A stretch of 64,000 bases of DNA from positions 62,001-126,000 of the forward strand of contig NZ_JAUSNR010000024.1 of assembly GCF_030656345.1 (NCBI RefSeq). The letters run 5' to 3'. Source of the stretch: Pseudotabrizicola sp. Lineage in GTDB: Bacteria; Pseudomonadota; Alphaproteobacteria; Rhodobacterales; Rhodobacteraceae. Shown piece after piece: positions 52,488 to 62,222 of the stretch. Under the pieces are notes generated by a model, which was not told the origin of the DNA, made no database searches, and worked only from the letters and a program-made list of their open reading frames with translations. The translations under genes were made by a program, and so were the position numbers. Numbering within the stretch: position 1 is the first letter of the stretch; each line of letters opens with the position of its first letter.

Positions 52488-53246
52488 TCACAGCTCATAC
52501 GGCCATGTCGCCTGCGAAAACACCCCGCCATCGACCCAGATTGTCTGGCCGGTGACAAAGCTGGCGGCATCCGAGCACAAAAACAGCAAGGGGCCCGTCA
52601 GATCTTCGGGCGTGCCCACCCGGCGCAGCGGGGTGACCTTTGACCATGTGCCTGCGTAATCGCCCGCCTCTGCCGCCGTGCGGTCGGTGGCAATGGCGCC
52701 CGGCGCAATGCAGTTGACGCGGATACCATGCGGCCCCAGCTCCACCGCCGCCGATTTCGTGAACTGTTCGATCCCGCCCTTGCTGGCGGTGTAATCCACC
52801 AGTTTCGGGAAGGCGAGCTTGTTGCAACCAGACCCAAGGTTCACGATGCTGCCCCCCTTGCCCGCCGCCACCATGGCGCGGCCCGCGGCTTGAGTGTTCA
52901 GAAACGTGCCGCGCAGATTGGTGTGCATCACCGCATCCCACTGATCGGCCCGCAGGTCCAGCAGGCCTGCCCAGGTCTGAATGCCCGCGTTGTTCACCAT
53001 CACATCGGGCGCGTCGCCCGCCCAATCGGCGGCCTCGGCATGCAGGCGTTGCACGGCACCTTCGTCGCCGGCATCCGCTTCCCACGCCCGGGCGCGGCGG
53101 CCAAGGCCCTGCACCTGCCCCACCAGATCGGCGGCGGCGGCCTCTGCGCCCAGATGGGTGAAGGCCACATCATACCCGGCCCCGGCAAGCGCCGTGACCA
53201 GCCTGCGTCCGATGGCCGATGGCCCTGCTGTAACAATGGCAAACAT
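52488..53246 (-). CDS. Short-chain dehydrogenase/reductase
   Basis: A 252-aa classical SDR. The nucleotide-binding motif is VTAGPSAIGRRLV (a variant of TGxxxGIG), NNAGIQTWAG follows, and catalytic Ser, Tyr and Lys lie in NLGSGCNKLAFPKLVDYTASKGG. It ends with VTGQTIWVDGG as in glucose/3-oxoacyl reductase-like SDRs. GGAGGAATCACC precedes the ATG at 53246. It reads in the same direction as the formate dehydrogenase operon, 68 bp after fdsD, but a link to formate is not evident. Confidence 0.85.
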   Translation of the reverse strand: MFAIVTAGPSAIGRRLVTALAGAGYDVAFTHLGAEAAAADLVGQVQGLGRRARAWEADAGDEGAVQRLHAEAADWAGDAPDVMVNNAGIQTWAGLLDLRADQWDAVMHTNLRGTFLNTQAAGRAMVAAGKGGSIVNLGSGCNKLAFPKLVDYTASKGGIEQFTKSAAVELGPHGIRVNCIAPGAIATDRTAAEAGDYAGTWSKVTPLRRVGTPEDLTGPLLFLCSDAASFVTGQTIWVDGGVFSQATWPYEL

Positions 53247-53314
53247 GGTGATTCCTCCGCTTGCCCCATGCTTCGCGCGCGAAACATCTGGCGGCAAGGG
53301 GTCAACTGGCCCGA

Positions 53315-53584
53315 TCAGGTAGCCGGGCGGCGGATCAGCGGGGCCGCGTCGATGACCAAGGGCCGCAGACCCGCGCCGCCCGCATCCAGCATCTCGAACA
53401 GCTGGCGCCGCATACGGGGTTCCCAGAAATCATTGATATGGCTGGCAAGACCTTCGCGCCCTTCGGCGTGGGGCTTGCTTTCCATGAACTTTGCGATCTG
53501 GTTGGCCATCACGATCAACTTGGCCTGCGGATTGTGGTCACGCGGCGCGTCGTTGGAAAACGCTGCAGTGGTTTCAAGCGACAT
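53315..53584 (-). CDS. fdsD: Formate dehydrogenase delta subunit
   Basis: An 89-aa protein matching the small FdsD subunit of soluble NAD-dependent formate dehydrogenases (KLIVMANQIAKFMESKPH, HINDFWEPRMRRQLFEMLDAGG, LRPLVIDAAPLIR). FdsD is needed for assembly or stability of the complex in Rhodobacter. It overlaps fdhD by 11 bases and is the last gene of the fds operon. Confidence 0.88.
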   Translation of the reverse strand: MSLETTAAFSNDAPRDHNPQAKLIVMANQIAKFMESKPHAEGREGLASHINDFWEPRMRRQLFEMLDAGGAGLRPLVIDAAPLIRRPAT

Positions 53585-54380
53585 CAGCCACCTCCTGACC
53601 CCCGCGCAAACGGCGGGGGTGCGTGTAACAGTCAAACCTATCGGGGCGCGCATTTGCAATAAGCGTCAGCCCCGCCGCTTCGGCCATCGTCACCGCTGCC
53701 GCTGTCGGGGCCGACACCGCGATCAGCACCGGAAAGCCCGCCGTGCAGGCCTTTTGCACCAGATCAATTGACACGCGGCTGGTCAGGATCAGCGCAGCGC
53801 GGTCGGCGGGCTGCGTCATCGCGCCGACCAGCTTGTCGACCGCATTGTGCCGCCCCACATCCTCGCGCGACAGCGCGATGCCGTCAGCGGTCCACAGCGC
53901 CGCGCAATGCGCAGCGCGGGTGATGTCGTGCAGCGGCTGGTGCTGCGGCAGGTCTGCCACCGCCGCCATCACCTGCGCGGGCGTCATCCGCAGCGCGCCC
54001 TGCACCTGTGGTGCATCACGCACCGCCTCTTCCAGAGAGTCCAGCCCGCACAACCCGCAGCCCACCGGCCCCGCCATGCTGCGCCGCCGCTGCGCCTGAC
54101 GCGCGGCTGCCCCTTCGGTCAGCCAGATCTGCAGATCAACCCCCAGCGGGGTTTCCACTGCGTCAATCCGCTCAATCTCTTCCAGCGTCGCGATGCCTTC
54201 GGCCAACGTGAACCCACGCGCGAAATCGGTCAGGTCGGCGGGCGTCGCCATCATCACCGCATGGGTCGACCCGTTGTAGGACAGCGCCACCGCCACTTCC
54301 GCAGGCAAAACCCGCTGGCTTTGCCGCCCGACCCCGCCCGGGAAGGACAGCCGCGCAAAGGGTGCATGGGACTGCATCAT
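53574..54380 (-). CDS. fdhD: Formate dehydrogenase sulfurtransferase FdhD (FdsC)
   Basis: A 268-aa protein that passes sulfur to the bis-MGD cofactor before insertion into FdsA. The Cys pair lies in VGCGLCGLDSLEEAV; RFDCYTHP near the end and SREDVGRHNAVDKLVG are conserved family parts. The ATG at 54380 overlaps the fdsA stop (ATGA); an adjacent ATG at 54377 is equally possible. In Rhodobacter the equivalent protein is called FdsC. Confidence 0.9.
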   Translation of the reverse strand: MMQSHAPFARLSFPGGVGRQSQRVLPAEVAVALSYNGSTHAVMMATPADLTDFARGFTLAEGIATLEEIERIDAVETPLGVDLQIWLTEGAAARQAQRRRSMAGPVGCGLCGLDSLEEAVRDAPQVQGALRMTPAQVMAAVADLPQHQPLHDITRAAHCAALWTADGIALSREDVGRHNAVDKLVGAMTQPADRAALILTSRVSIDLVQKACTAGFPVLIAVSAPTAAAVTMAEAAGLTLIANARPDRFDCYTHPRRLRGGQEVADVA

Positions 54381-57256
54381 TCCGCCGCTGGCAGAATGCG
54401 CCGGGCAAGTGCTGCCTGCTCGGCATAGTCTTCCTGCCATTCCGATGGGCCGTTGGAGGGGCTGACCTGCACCGCTGTTACCTTGTATTCCGGGCAATTG
54501 GTCGCCCAGTCGCTGAAATCGGTGGTGATGACATTGGCCTGCGTTTCGGGGTGGTGAAAGGTGGTATAGACCACGCCCGGCGACACCTTGTCGGTGATCT
54601 CGGCCCGCAGCGTCGTGACACCCGAGCGTGAGGCCAGCCGCACCCAATCCCCTTCGCGGATGCCGCGCACCTCGGCGTCATGCGGGTGCACTTCCAGCAC
54701 ATCCTCGGCATGCCAGACCACATTCGCCGTGCGCCGGGTCTGCGCCCCGACGTTGTACTGCGACAGAATACGCCCGGTGGTCAACAGCAGCGGAAAGCGC
54801 GGGCCGGTTTTCTCATCCGTGGCCACGTATTCGGTGCGGATAAACCGCCCCTTGCCGCGCACAAAGCCATCGACATGCATCAAGGGCGTGCCTTCGGGGT
54901 TGGCCCCATTGCAGGGCCACTGCACAGACCCAAGCGTTTCCAGCCGCTCATAGCTGACCCCGGCAAAGCTGGGCGTGGTCAGGGCGATTTCATCCATGAT
55001 CTGGCTCGGGTGAGTGTAGCCCCAGCTGGCACCCATGGCGTTTGCGAACAGCTGCGTCACCTCCCAGTCGGCATAACCCTGCTTTGGGGCCATCACCTTG
55101 CGCACGCGGTTGATGCGGCGTTCGGCGTTGGTGAAGGTGCCGTCTTTTTCCAGAAAGGACGATCCGGGAAAGAACACATGCGCGTAGTTCGCGGTTTCAT
55201 TCAGGAACAGGTCGTGCACGATCACACACTCCATCGCCGCCAGCCCCGCCGCGACGTGCTTGGTGTCGGGGTCCGATTGCAGGATGTCTTCGCCCTGACA
55301 ATACAGCCCCTTGAACGTGCCCTCGACCGCTGCATCCAGCATGTTGGGAATGCGCAGGCCGGGTTCATTGTCGATCTGCACCCCCCAGACCCGTTCAAAC
55401 ACCGCGCGGGCGTCATCCAGCTTCACATGGCGATAACCCGGCAATTCGTGCGGGAATGACCCCATGTCGCACGATCCCTGCACGTTGTTCTGGCCGCGCA
55501 GCGGGTTCACGCCCACACCGGGCCGCCCGATATTGCCGGTCAGCATGGCAAGGTTGGCAATGGCGATCACGGTGGTCGATCCTTGGGAATGCTCCGTCAC
55601 GCCCAGCCCATAGTAAATCGCCCCATTGCCGCCCCTGGCAAACAGCCGCGCCGCCGCCCGCACCTCTGCCGCCGACACGCCTGTCAGCAATTCCACCGCT
55701 TCGGGGGCGTGATGCGGGGCCGCAATGAAGTCTGCATAGTCCTGAAAAGCATCCCAATCGCAGCGGTCACGGATAAACGCCTCATCCATCAGCCCTTCGG
55801 TCACAATCACATGCGCCATGGCCGAGACGATGGCGACATTCGTACCGGGCTTGAGCGCAAGGTGGTGGTCGGCCTTGTAATGCGCGCCCTCCACCATCTC
55901 GGTCCGGCGCGGGTCAATCACGATCAGCTTCGCGCCTTGGCGCAGGCGTTTCTTCAACCGGCTGGCAAAGACCGGGTGGCCGTTCACCGGATTTGCCCCG
56001 ATCACGATCACCACATCGGTTTCTTCAACCGAGTCGAAATCCTGCGTCCCCGCGCTGGTTCCAAAGGTCTGGCCCAGCCCATAGCCGGTGGGGGAATGGC
56101 ATACCCGCGCGCAGGTGTCGGTGTTGTTGTTCAGAAACACCGCCCGGGTCAGCTTCTGCACCAGATAGGCTTCTTCATTGGTGCAGCGGCTGGAGGTGAT
56201 CACCCCCACCGATTGCCGCCCATACTGTTCCTGAAGGCCCTTCATCCGGTTGGCGGCAAATTCCATCGCCTCTTCCCACGACACTTCCCGCCAAGGGTCA
56301 GTGATTGCCTCGCGGATCATCGGTGACAGGATGCGGTCCTTGTGGCTGGCATAGCCATAGGCAAAGCGGCCCTTCACACAGGAATGACCCCGGTTGGCCT
56401 TGCCATGTTTATAGGGCACCATGCGCACCAGCTCATCCCCGCGCATCTCGGCCTTGAAGCTGCACCCCACCCCGCAATAGGCGCAGGTGGTGATGACCGA
56501 CCGTTCCGGCGTGCCGATGTCGATGATCGAGTTTTCCTGCAAGGTCGCGGTCGGGCAGGCCTGCACGCAGGCCCCGCAGGACACGCAATCAGAGGTCAGC
56601 GCGGTGTCAGTCTTGGCCCCGAAAGACACCCGGCTGTCAAACCCGCGCCCTTCGATGGTCAGGGCAAAGGTGCCCTGCACCTCTTCACAGGCGCGCACGC
56701 AGCGGCTGCAGACGATGCATTTGGCGGGGTCATAGGTGAAATAGGGGTTGGAATCATCCTTTGGGTTCCACTGCGGATTGGCCTCACCGCTGGTGTTTTT
56801 CGGCTTGAAATGCGTATCCACAGCCTCATACCGCACATCGCGCAGGCCCACGGCCCCCGCCATATCCTGCAACTCACAGTCGCCATTGGCCGAACAGGTC
56901 AGACAATCCAGCGGATGGTCGCTGATATACAGCTCCATCACTCCGCGCCGCAGTTTTTTCAGCCGGGCATTCTGGGTGGAAACCTTCAGCCCCGCCGCCA
57001 CCGGCGTAGTGCAGCTGGCCGGCGTGCCATTGCGGCCCTCTATCTCGACCAGGCACAACCGGCAGGACCCGAAGGCATCCACCGAATCCGTCGCGCACAG
57101 CTTTGGCACCGAAATCCCCGCCTCCGCCGCAGCCCGCATGATGCTGGTGCCTTCCGGAACCGTCACATCAAAGCCGTCAATCGTCAGCGTGACCATCACC
57201 TTCGACTTCGCCGCAGGCGTGCCGAAATCGCGGTCCGGGATGATGAAATCCTTCAT
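54377..57256 (-). CDS. fdsA: NAD-dependent formate dehydrogenase alpha subunit
   Basis: A 959-aa catalytic subunit with bis-MGD. N-terminal clusters are a 2Fe-2S site (CATDSVDAFGSCRLC), a His-containing site (HPLDCLTCSANGDC), two 4Fe-4S sites (CIVCSRCVRACEEVQG and CVSCGACVQACPT) and the molybdopterin-domain cluster CAYCGVGCSF. The active-site metal ligand is C386 in DTCARVCHSPTGYG, so this is a cysteine and not a selenocysteine enzyme. The C-terminal cofactor domain ends VITTDFSDWATNCPEYK. Formate is oxidised to CO2 and electrons pass to FdsB. It overlaps fdsB by four bases. Confidence 0.95.
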   Translation of the reverse strand: MKDFIIPDRDFGTPAAKSKVMVTLTIDGFDVTVPEGTSIMRAAAEAGISVPKLCATDSVDAFGSCRLCLVEIEGRNGTPASCTTPVAAGLKVSTQNARLKKLRRGVMELYISDHPLDCLTCSANGDCELQDMAGAVGLRDVRYEAVDTHFKPKNTSGEANPQWNPKDDSNPYFTYDPAKCIVCSRCVRACEEVQGTFALTIEGRGFDSRVSFGAKTDTALTSDCVSCGACVQACPTATLQENSIIDIGTPERSVITTCAYCGVGCSFKAEMRGDELVRMVPYKHGKANRGHSCVKGRFAYGYASHKDRILSPMIREAITDPWREVSWEEAMEFAANRMKGLQEQYGRQSVGVITSSRCTNEEAYLVQKLTRAVFLNNNTDTCARVCHSPTGYGLGQTFGTSAGTQDFDSVEETDVVIVIGANPVNGHPVFASRLKKRLRQGAKLIVIDPRRTEMVEGAHYKADHHLALKPGTNVAIVSAMAHVIVTEGLMDEAFIRDRCDWDAFQDYADFIAAPHHAPEAVELLTGVSAAEVRAAARLFARGGNGAIYYGLGVTEHSQGSTTVIAIANLAMLTGNIGRPGVGVNPLRGQNNVQGSCDMGSFPHELPGYRHVKLDDARAVFERVWGVQIDNEPGLRIPNMLDAAVEGTFKGLYCQGEDILQSDPDTKHVAAGLAAMECVIVHDLFLNETANYAHVFFPGSSFLEKDGTFTNAERRINRVRKVMAPKQGYADWEVTQLFANAMGASWGYTHPSQIMDEIALTTPSFAGVSYERLETLGSVQWPCNGANPEGTPLMHVDGFVRGKGRFIRTEYVATDEKTGPRFPLLLTTGRILSQYNVGAQTRRTANVVWHAEDVLEVHPHDAEVRGIREGDWVRLASRSGVTTLRAEITDKVSPGVVYTTFHHPETQANVITTDFSDWATNCPEYKVTAVQVSPSNGPSEWQEDYAEQAALARRILPAAE

Positions 57257-58770
57257 TCGGCAGCCTCTCTTGCGCGGGCAAAATCATCCGGAAAATGGGT
57301 CAGCGCCGACAGCACCGGATAGGGCGTAAAGCCCCCCAGCGCGCACAAAGACCCGGCTTTCATCGTGTCGCACAGATCATGCAGCAGCGGGATAGCTGCC
57401 GCGTCGCCCTGCGCGATCCGGTCCACCGTTTCCACCCCGCGCACCGCGCCAATCCGGCACGGCGTGCACTTGCCGCAGGATTCGATCGCACAAAACTCCA
57501 TCGCAAACCGTGCCTGCGCCAGCATGTCGGCACTGTCATCAAACACCACAATCCCGGCATGGCCGATCAGCCCGCCCTGCCCGGCATAATCCTCATAGCC
57601 AAACGGCACATCGAACAGTGCCCGCGGGAAATAGGCCCCCAGCGGCCCGCCGACCTGCACCGCCTTGACCGGACGGCCAGTGGCGGTGCCGCCCGCCAAC
57701 CCGTCCACAATCTCTCCCAAAGACAGGCCAAAGGCTGCCTCGAACAACCCGCCCTGCGCCACATTCCCGGCAATCTGCAACGGAATCGTCCCGCGTGATC
57801 GCCCGATGCCATGCGCGGCATAATCCGCCGCCCCGCGCTCAAAGATCACCGGGATGGTCGCCAGTGAAATCACGTTGTTCACCACGGTCGGCTTGCCCAT
57901 AAAGCCTTCCAGCGCCGGCAGCGGCGGCTTGGCCCGCACCACCCCACGCTTGCCTTCAAGGCTGTTCAGCAGGCTGGTCTCCTCGCCGCAGACATAGGCC
58001 CCGGCCCCGACCCGCACCTCGATATCTAAGGCCAGCCCCGAGCCCATGACCGAACCACCCAGCATCCCCGCCGCCCGCGCCGCCAGAATCCCCCGGTTCA
58101 TCATCGCAATCGCATCGGGATACTCGCTGCGCAGATAGACGAACCCCTTGGTCGCGCCCACCGTGATCCCGGCAATCACCATGCCTTCTATCAGCGACAG
58201 CGGATCGCCTTCGATGATCATGCGGTCAGCAAAGGTGCCGCTGTCGCCCTCATCCGCGTTGCACACGATGTATTTGCGGTCAGCCACCGCCCCCGCCACC
58301 GTGCGCCACTTGATGCCGGTGGGAAAGCCCGCCCCGCCCCGCCCGCGCAGGCCCGAGGCTGTGACCTCGGCCAAGCGCTCTTCACCGCTCATCGAAAGCG
58401 CGCGCATCAGCCCGGCAAACCCGCCATGCGCGCGGTAATCGTCAGCCGACAGTGGATCAATCACACCGCAGCGCGCGAATGTCAGCCGGGTCTGCGCCTT
58501 CATCCACGGCAGGTCTGCAACCGGCCCAAGCGCCAAAGGACCGCCATCAAATACCTGCCCCACCGCCTTTGGCACCATCGGGCCAAAGCCGATACGCCCA
58601 TTCGGCGTCTCCACCTCGACCAGCGGCTCCAGCCAGACCATCCCCCGGCTGCCATTGCGCACGACGGTCAGGTCAATCCCGCGCCGCCCGGCCTCGGCCT
58701 GCAACGCCGTCACCACCTCATCCGCGCCAAGCGCACGGGCGGCGGCATCCAGGGGCACATAGATCTTCAT
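57253..58770 (-). CDS. fdsB: Formate dehydrogenase beta subunit (NADH-binding)
   Basis: A 505-aa subunit related to NuoF. A thioredoxin-like N-terminal part (KIYVPLDAAARALGADEVV) precedes the FMN and NAD sites (RGRGGAGFPTGIKW, CNADEGDSGTFADRM, GAGAYVCGEETSLLNSLEG) and a 4Fe-4S cluster in ESCGKCTPCRIG. It passes electrons from FdsA to NAD. The ATG at 58770 begins the conserved part; the 35 upstream in-frame codons are antisense-like Gly/Cys/Arg sequence within fdsG. It overlaps both neighbours by ATGA. Confidence 0.95.
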   Translation of the reverse strand: MKIYVPLDAAARALGADEVVTALQAEAGRRGIDLTVVRNGSRGMVWLEPLVEVETPNGRIGFGPMVPKAVGQVFDGGPLALGPVADLPWMKAQTRLTFARCGVIDPLSADDYRAHGGFAGLMRALSMSGEERLAEVTASGLRGRGGAGFPTGIKWRTVAGAVADRKYIVCNADEGDSGTFADRMIIEGDPLSLIEGMVIAGITVGATKGFVYLRSEYPDAIAMMNRGILAARAAGMLGGSVMGSGLALDIEVRVGAGAYVCGEETSLLNSLEGKRGVVRAKPPLPALEGFMGKPTVVNNVISLATIPVIFERGAADYAAHGIGRSRGTIPLQIAGNVAQGGLFEAAFGLSLGEIVDGLAGGTATGRPVKAVQVGGPLGAYFPRALFDVPFGYEDYAGQGGLIGHAGIVVFDDSADMLAQARFAMEFCAIESCGKCTPCRIGAVRGVETVDRIAQGDAAAIPLLHDLCDTMKAGSLCALGGFTPYPVLSALTHFPDDFARAREAAE

Positions 58771-59237
58771 GCCTGCCCCCCGGCCACAGCCGCCACAACC
58801 CGCGCCGCATCGGCCCGCCCGATCAGCCGGCCAGCCACCTGCGCCGCCGGTGCACAGGCGCACAGCCCCAGACAAAACACCGGCTCCAGCGTCACCGCGC
58901 CATCGGCGCTGGTGTCATGCCAGCCCAAGCCAAGCTGGGCCTGCACCTGGGCCGCAAGCTGGTCGCCGCCCATCGCCTGACACGCCTCGGCCCGGCACAG
59001 ACGCACGACCGTCGCCCCGGCAGGCACCTCGCGGAAATCGTGGTAAAAGCTGACAACCCCGTGCAATTCCGCCCGCGTCACCCCCGCACCTGCGGCGAGC
59101 GCAGGCATCGCGGCCTGCGGCACATGGCCAAACTCGGCCTGCACGGCATGCAGCATCGGCAAAAGCGCACCTTCAACACCCTGATGCGCCTGCACAATTT
59201 CTGCTGTGCGTGTCAGGATGGCGTGATCGTCAGGCAT
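58767..59237 (-). CDS. fdsG: Formate dehydrogenase gamma subunit (NuoE-like)
   Basis: A 156-aa 2Fe-2S protein of the NuoE type. The cluster ligands lie in LCRAEACQAMGG and FCLGLCACAPAAQ. HGVVSFYHDFREVPAG is the family core. First gene of the fdsG-fdsB-fdsA-fdhD-fdsD operon; two palindromes and the LysR gene lie immediately upstream. Confidence 0.93.
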   Translation of the reverse strand: MPDDHAILTRTAEIVQAHQGVEGALLPMLHAVQAEFGHVPQAAMPALAAGAGVTRAELHGVVSFYHDFREVPAGATVVRLCRAEACQAMGGDQLAAQVQAQLGLGWHDTSADGAVTLEPVFCLGLCACAPAAQVAGRLIGRADAARVVAAVAGGQA

Positions 59238-59294
59238 GGCTGCTCCCGTGGCTCTGCTTTGCGCCGCATCCTAGCCAGCCTGACAGGCAAATCA

Positions 59295-59332
59295 ATATCG
59301 ATATACCGTCACATGATAGACAAATCCTATCA
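59295..59332. promoter_or_regulatory. LysR-type operator candidates upstream of fdsG
   Basis: TGATAG-N7-CTATCA (59314-59332) contains ATAG-N7-CTAT, a good T-N11-A type LysR-binding site, and ATATCGATAT (59295-59304) is a second palindrome. The first overlaps the stop codon of the LysR gene. Both lie 58-95 bp upstream of the fdsG start, the expected place for activation of the operon. Confidence 0.6.
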
Positions 59333-60220
59333 ATCTGACCCCCCAGCCATCCGCCGCGCCGCCTCCATCAGCGCCTCGATCAGCGGCGTCGGCGGATCGC
59401 GTCGCGCCGCAATCAGCCCGACCAGATGCTCGGCCTCCGGCTCCACAATCGGCACCGCCCGCACCGCGCCCGATTGCGCGAACAGATCGGCCAGCGCTTT
59501 CGGCAGAACCGACACCCACTGCCCGGTGGCCACATGCGCCATCAGAGCAATCGTCGAATTGCTCTCGATCCCGGGCTCTGTGCGCACGCCAGCCTCGGCC
59601 AGATGCTGGGCCACGATGCGCCGGTTCTGCATGTCGCCGGTCAGCAGACACAGCGGCAAGCCCGCCAGATCGGCCCAGCGCAGCTGCGCCCGGTCCGCCA
59701 TCACGGTGCCCGGCGCACAGATCAGCCGGTAGAACTCGGCATAAAGCGGCAGGCTCAGCACCCGCCCCAGCGGCTCGTTGTCCAGATAGGTGATGCCCGC
59801 ATCCAGCTCCAGCCGCTCAATCCCGGTCAGGATCTCGGCACTGGTGCGTGACAGAATGGTCACCGATACCGCCGGATGGCGCCGTGTGAAGGGCACAGTC
59901 AGCTGCGCCACCATCGGCAAGGCGGTGGGGATCACCCCGATCCGCAGCTTACCCGCCAGCCCCTGCTTGGCAAAGCGCATCTCGTCGCGCAGTGCCCGCA
60001 CCTCGGCCACAATCCCCTGCGCCCTTTCAAGCACATGCTGGCCCTCGGGCGTCAGCCCCTGATAGCGTGCGCCGCGAAACACCAGCTGCACGCCCAGCTG
60101 CTCTTCCAGCTGCTTGATCGCCGCCGAAAGCGAGGGCTGCGACACCCCGCACGCCTCTGCCGCACGCCCGAAATGCCGCGCGCGGGCCAGCGCAATGAAC
60201 ATCTCCAGCTTGTCGATCAA
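59330..60220 (-). CDS. LysR-family regulator of the fds operon
   Basis: A 296-aa LysR-type regulator. The winged helix is FIALARARHFGRAAEACGVSQ to SAAIKQLEEQLGVQLVFRG, followed by the linker helix and an effector domain (LRIGVIPTALPMVAQLTVPF). Its place directly before fdsG, on the same strand with LysR-type palindromes between, suggests it controls formate dehydrogenase expression in response to formate or a related signal. Most LysR genes are divergent from their targets; this one is not. Confidence 0.87.
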   Translation of the reverse strand: MIDKLEMFIALARARHFGRAAEACGVSQPSLSAAIKQLEEQLGVQLVFRGARYQGLTPEGQHVLERAQGIVAEVRALRDEMRFAKQGLAGKLRIGVIPTALPMVAQLTVPFTRRHPAVSVTILSRTSAEILTGIERLELDAGITYLDNEPLGRVLSLPLYAEFYRLICAPGTVMADRAQLRWADLAGLPLCLLTGDMQNRRIVAQHLAEAGVRTEPGIESNSTIALMAHVATGQWVSVLPKALADLFAQSGAVRAVPIVEPEAEHLVGLIAARRDPPTPLIEALMEAARRMAGGSD

Positions 60221-60235
60221 CGGCCAACCGCCCCG

Positions 60236-60275
60236 GCTTGCAGCTTTCCCAAATACTCCCGCCGGAGGCCCCGGC
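60236..60275 (-). repeat. Extragenic repeat, minus-strand copy
   Basis: On the minus strand the sequence reads CCGGCGGGAGTATTTGGGAA and AGCTGCAAG, matching the G-rich and GTATTT part of the elements at 16729 and 63179. It lies in the 142-bp gap between the adenine deaminase stop codon and the LysR start. Confidence 0.5.
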
Positions 60276-60362
60276 CTGCCCCGCGCGCAACGCCCGTCGC
60301 ATGTCCGCGGCAGTGCGGCCGAGCGGGGGCTCGATGCCCCCCGAGGCCGCCCCCGTGGCAGG

Positions 60363-62075
60363 TCACGGCATCACCTCGAACCGGTCCACATCCACCATCC
60401 CCATATCGGTGATCTTCAGATGCGGGATCACCGGCAGGCACAGGAAGGCCAGCTGCAGAAACGGCTCTTCCAGCTCCACCCCCAGCCCTTTCGCCGCTGC
60501 CCGCAAAGCGATCAACGCATCCCGCACCGTCTCGAACGGCTCAAGGCTCATCAGCCCTGCCACCGGCAGCGCCAGTTCGGCCAGCACCTCGCCGCCTGCA
60601 ACCACCACAAACCCGCCCTCGATCTCGCCCAGCCGGTTCGCGGCCAGCGCCATGTCGCCATAATCCGCGCCCACCACCGCAATGTTATGATGGTCATGGC
60701 AGACGGTCGAGGCGATGGCCCCGCGCTTCAGACCAAAGCCCTGCACAAAGCCGGTGGCCATATTGCCGTTCACCCCATGCCGCTCGATCACTGCGATCTT
60801 GACCAGATCGCGCGCTATATCCGGGCGCTTGTCACCATCCACCGGGGCGATCTCAAACGTCAGGTGTTCGGTGATGATCTTGCCCGGCAGAATGCCGATC
60901 ACCGGCGTCTCAATCCGGTTGCCGCCGGTGCGGAAATCCTGCGCCACCACCCGCGGCGCCTTGACCGAGTGCCGCGCCACCGGCTCAACCCCGCCGCGTG
61001 CGGCAAAAGCTGCTGCATCGGCCAGAACGCCGCCCGCCAGCACCATGCTGGCATGGCATCCCTCCAGCGTGTCGATCACCGCGATATCGGCACGCTTTCC
61101 GGGTGCGATCAGCCCGCGATCCTTCAGCCCGAAAGCCTCTGCCGCCGACAGGCTGGCCGCGCGGTAGACCGCCAGCGGCGGGCAGCCAAGGGCAATCAGG
61201 GTGCGGATCATGTAATCCAGATGGCCATGCTCGGCGATGTCCAGCGGGTTGCGGTCATCGGTGCACAGGCACAGATATGGCGCGTGCCGTTCGGTCAGCA
61301 GCGGGGCCAGCGCGTGCAGGTCCTTGCTGACCGAGCCTTCGCGGATCAGCACCCGCATCCCCTTGCGCAGCTTTTCCAGACCCTCTTCTGCCGTGGTCGC
61401 CTCATGCTCGGTGCGGATCCCGGCACTGATATAGCCGTTCAGCTCATTGCCCAGCAGCAGTGGCGCATGGCCGTCGATGTGGCGGCCCTGCCAGGCTTCC
61501 AGCTTGGCCATGCAGCCCGCGTCCTGCATCAGCACGCCCGGAAAGTTCATGAATTCCGCCAGCCCGATCCCGCGCGGATGGTCGCGCAGCGGCAGCAGAT
61601 CCGCCGCCACCAGCCGCGCCCCGGCGGTTTCCATATGGGTCGAGGGCACGCAGGACGACAGCTGCACCCGGATGTCCATCAGGCAGTGCAGCGAGGCTTC
61701 AAGAAAGTAGTTCACCCCCGTGATGCCGCAGACATTGGCGATTTCATGCGGATCGCAGATCGCCGTCGTCACCCCGCGCGGGGTGACGCAGCGGTCAAAC
61801 TCGAACGGCGTGACCAGGGACGACTCGATATGCAGATGGGTGTCGATAAATCCCGGCACCAGAATCTTGCCCGAGACATCCAGCTCGCGTTGCCCTGTAT
61901 AGTCGCCGAACACGCCCACAATGGTATCGCCACAGATCGCCACATCGGTTTGCACCAGATCGCCGGTGATCAGGTCGAACACCCGCCCGCCCTTCAGCAC
62001 CAGATCGGCAGGCTGTTGCCCCCGGCCTTGGGCGATCCGGGCAGAGAGCGGGGCAGAGGGGGCGATATGCGGCAT
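60363..62075 (-). CDS. ade: Adenine deaminase
   Basis: A 570-aa amidohydrolase that converts adenine to hypoxanthine and ammonia. Metal-binding motifs are [13 protein letters not shown], the [17 protein letters not shown] region and [19 protein letters not shown]. The late part has [12 protein letters not shown] and the C-terminus [15 protein letters not shown] typical of Ade. The ATG at 62075 follows AAAGGAG; upstream in-frame codons are antisense of the DMT gene. It is divergent from the DMT transporter across 147 bp. Confidence 0.92.
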   Translation of the reverse strand: MPHIAPSAPLSARIAQGRGQQPADLVLKGGRVFDLITGDLVQTDVAICGDTIVGVFGDYTGQRELDVSGKILVPGFIDTHLHIESSLVTPFEFDRCVTPRGVTTAICDPHEIANVCGITGVNYFLEASLHCLMDIRVQLSSCVPSTHMETAGARLVAADLLPLRDHPRGIGLAEFMNFPGVLMQDAGCMAKLEAWQGRHIDGHAPLLLGNELNGYISAGIRTEHEATTAEEGLEKLRKGMRVLIREGSVSKDLHALAPLLTERHAPYLCLCTDDRNPLDIAEHGHLDYMIRTLIALGCPPLAVYRAASLSAAEAFGLKDRGLIAPGKRADIAVIDTLEGCHASMVLAGGVLADAAAFAARGGVEPVARHSVKAPRVVAQDFRTGGNRIETPVIGILPGKIITEHLTFEIAPVDGDKRPDIARDLVKIAVIERHGVNGNMATGFVQGFGLKRGAIASTVCHDHHNIAVVGADYGDMALAANRLGEIEGGFVVVAGGEVLAELALPVAGLMSLEPFETVRDALIALRAAAKGLGVELEEPFLQLAFLCLPVIPHLKITDMGMVDVDRFEVMP

Positions 62076-62222
62076 GGGACGACTCCTTTGGCGACAGAAA
62101 ACCAGACCTGCCCCGGATTTGCCACCGGCAAAGCAAGCCATGCACTGGCGGCCAAGCCGCATTGTGCCGGGGACAATCCCACCCCTTGCGGCACCGCGCC
62201 TTCCCCGCCACCATGGCGCATC

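Noticed and set aside
56099..56101. Selenocysteine in formate dehydrogenase
   Set aside because: The metal-ligand codon is TGC (cysteine) and not TGA.
60114..62222. Very long plus-strand frame opposite the LysR and adenine deaminase genes
   Set aside because: It is an antisense shadow with high His/Arg/Gln content; only the part from 62223 (DMT transporter) is a real gene.
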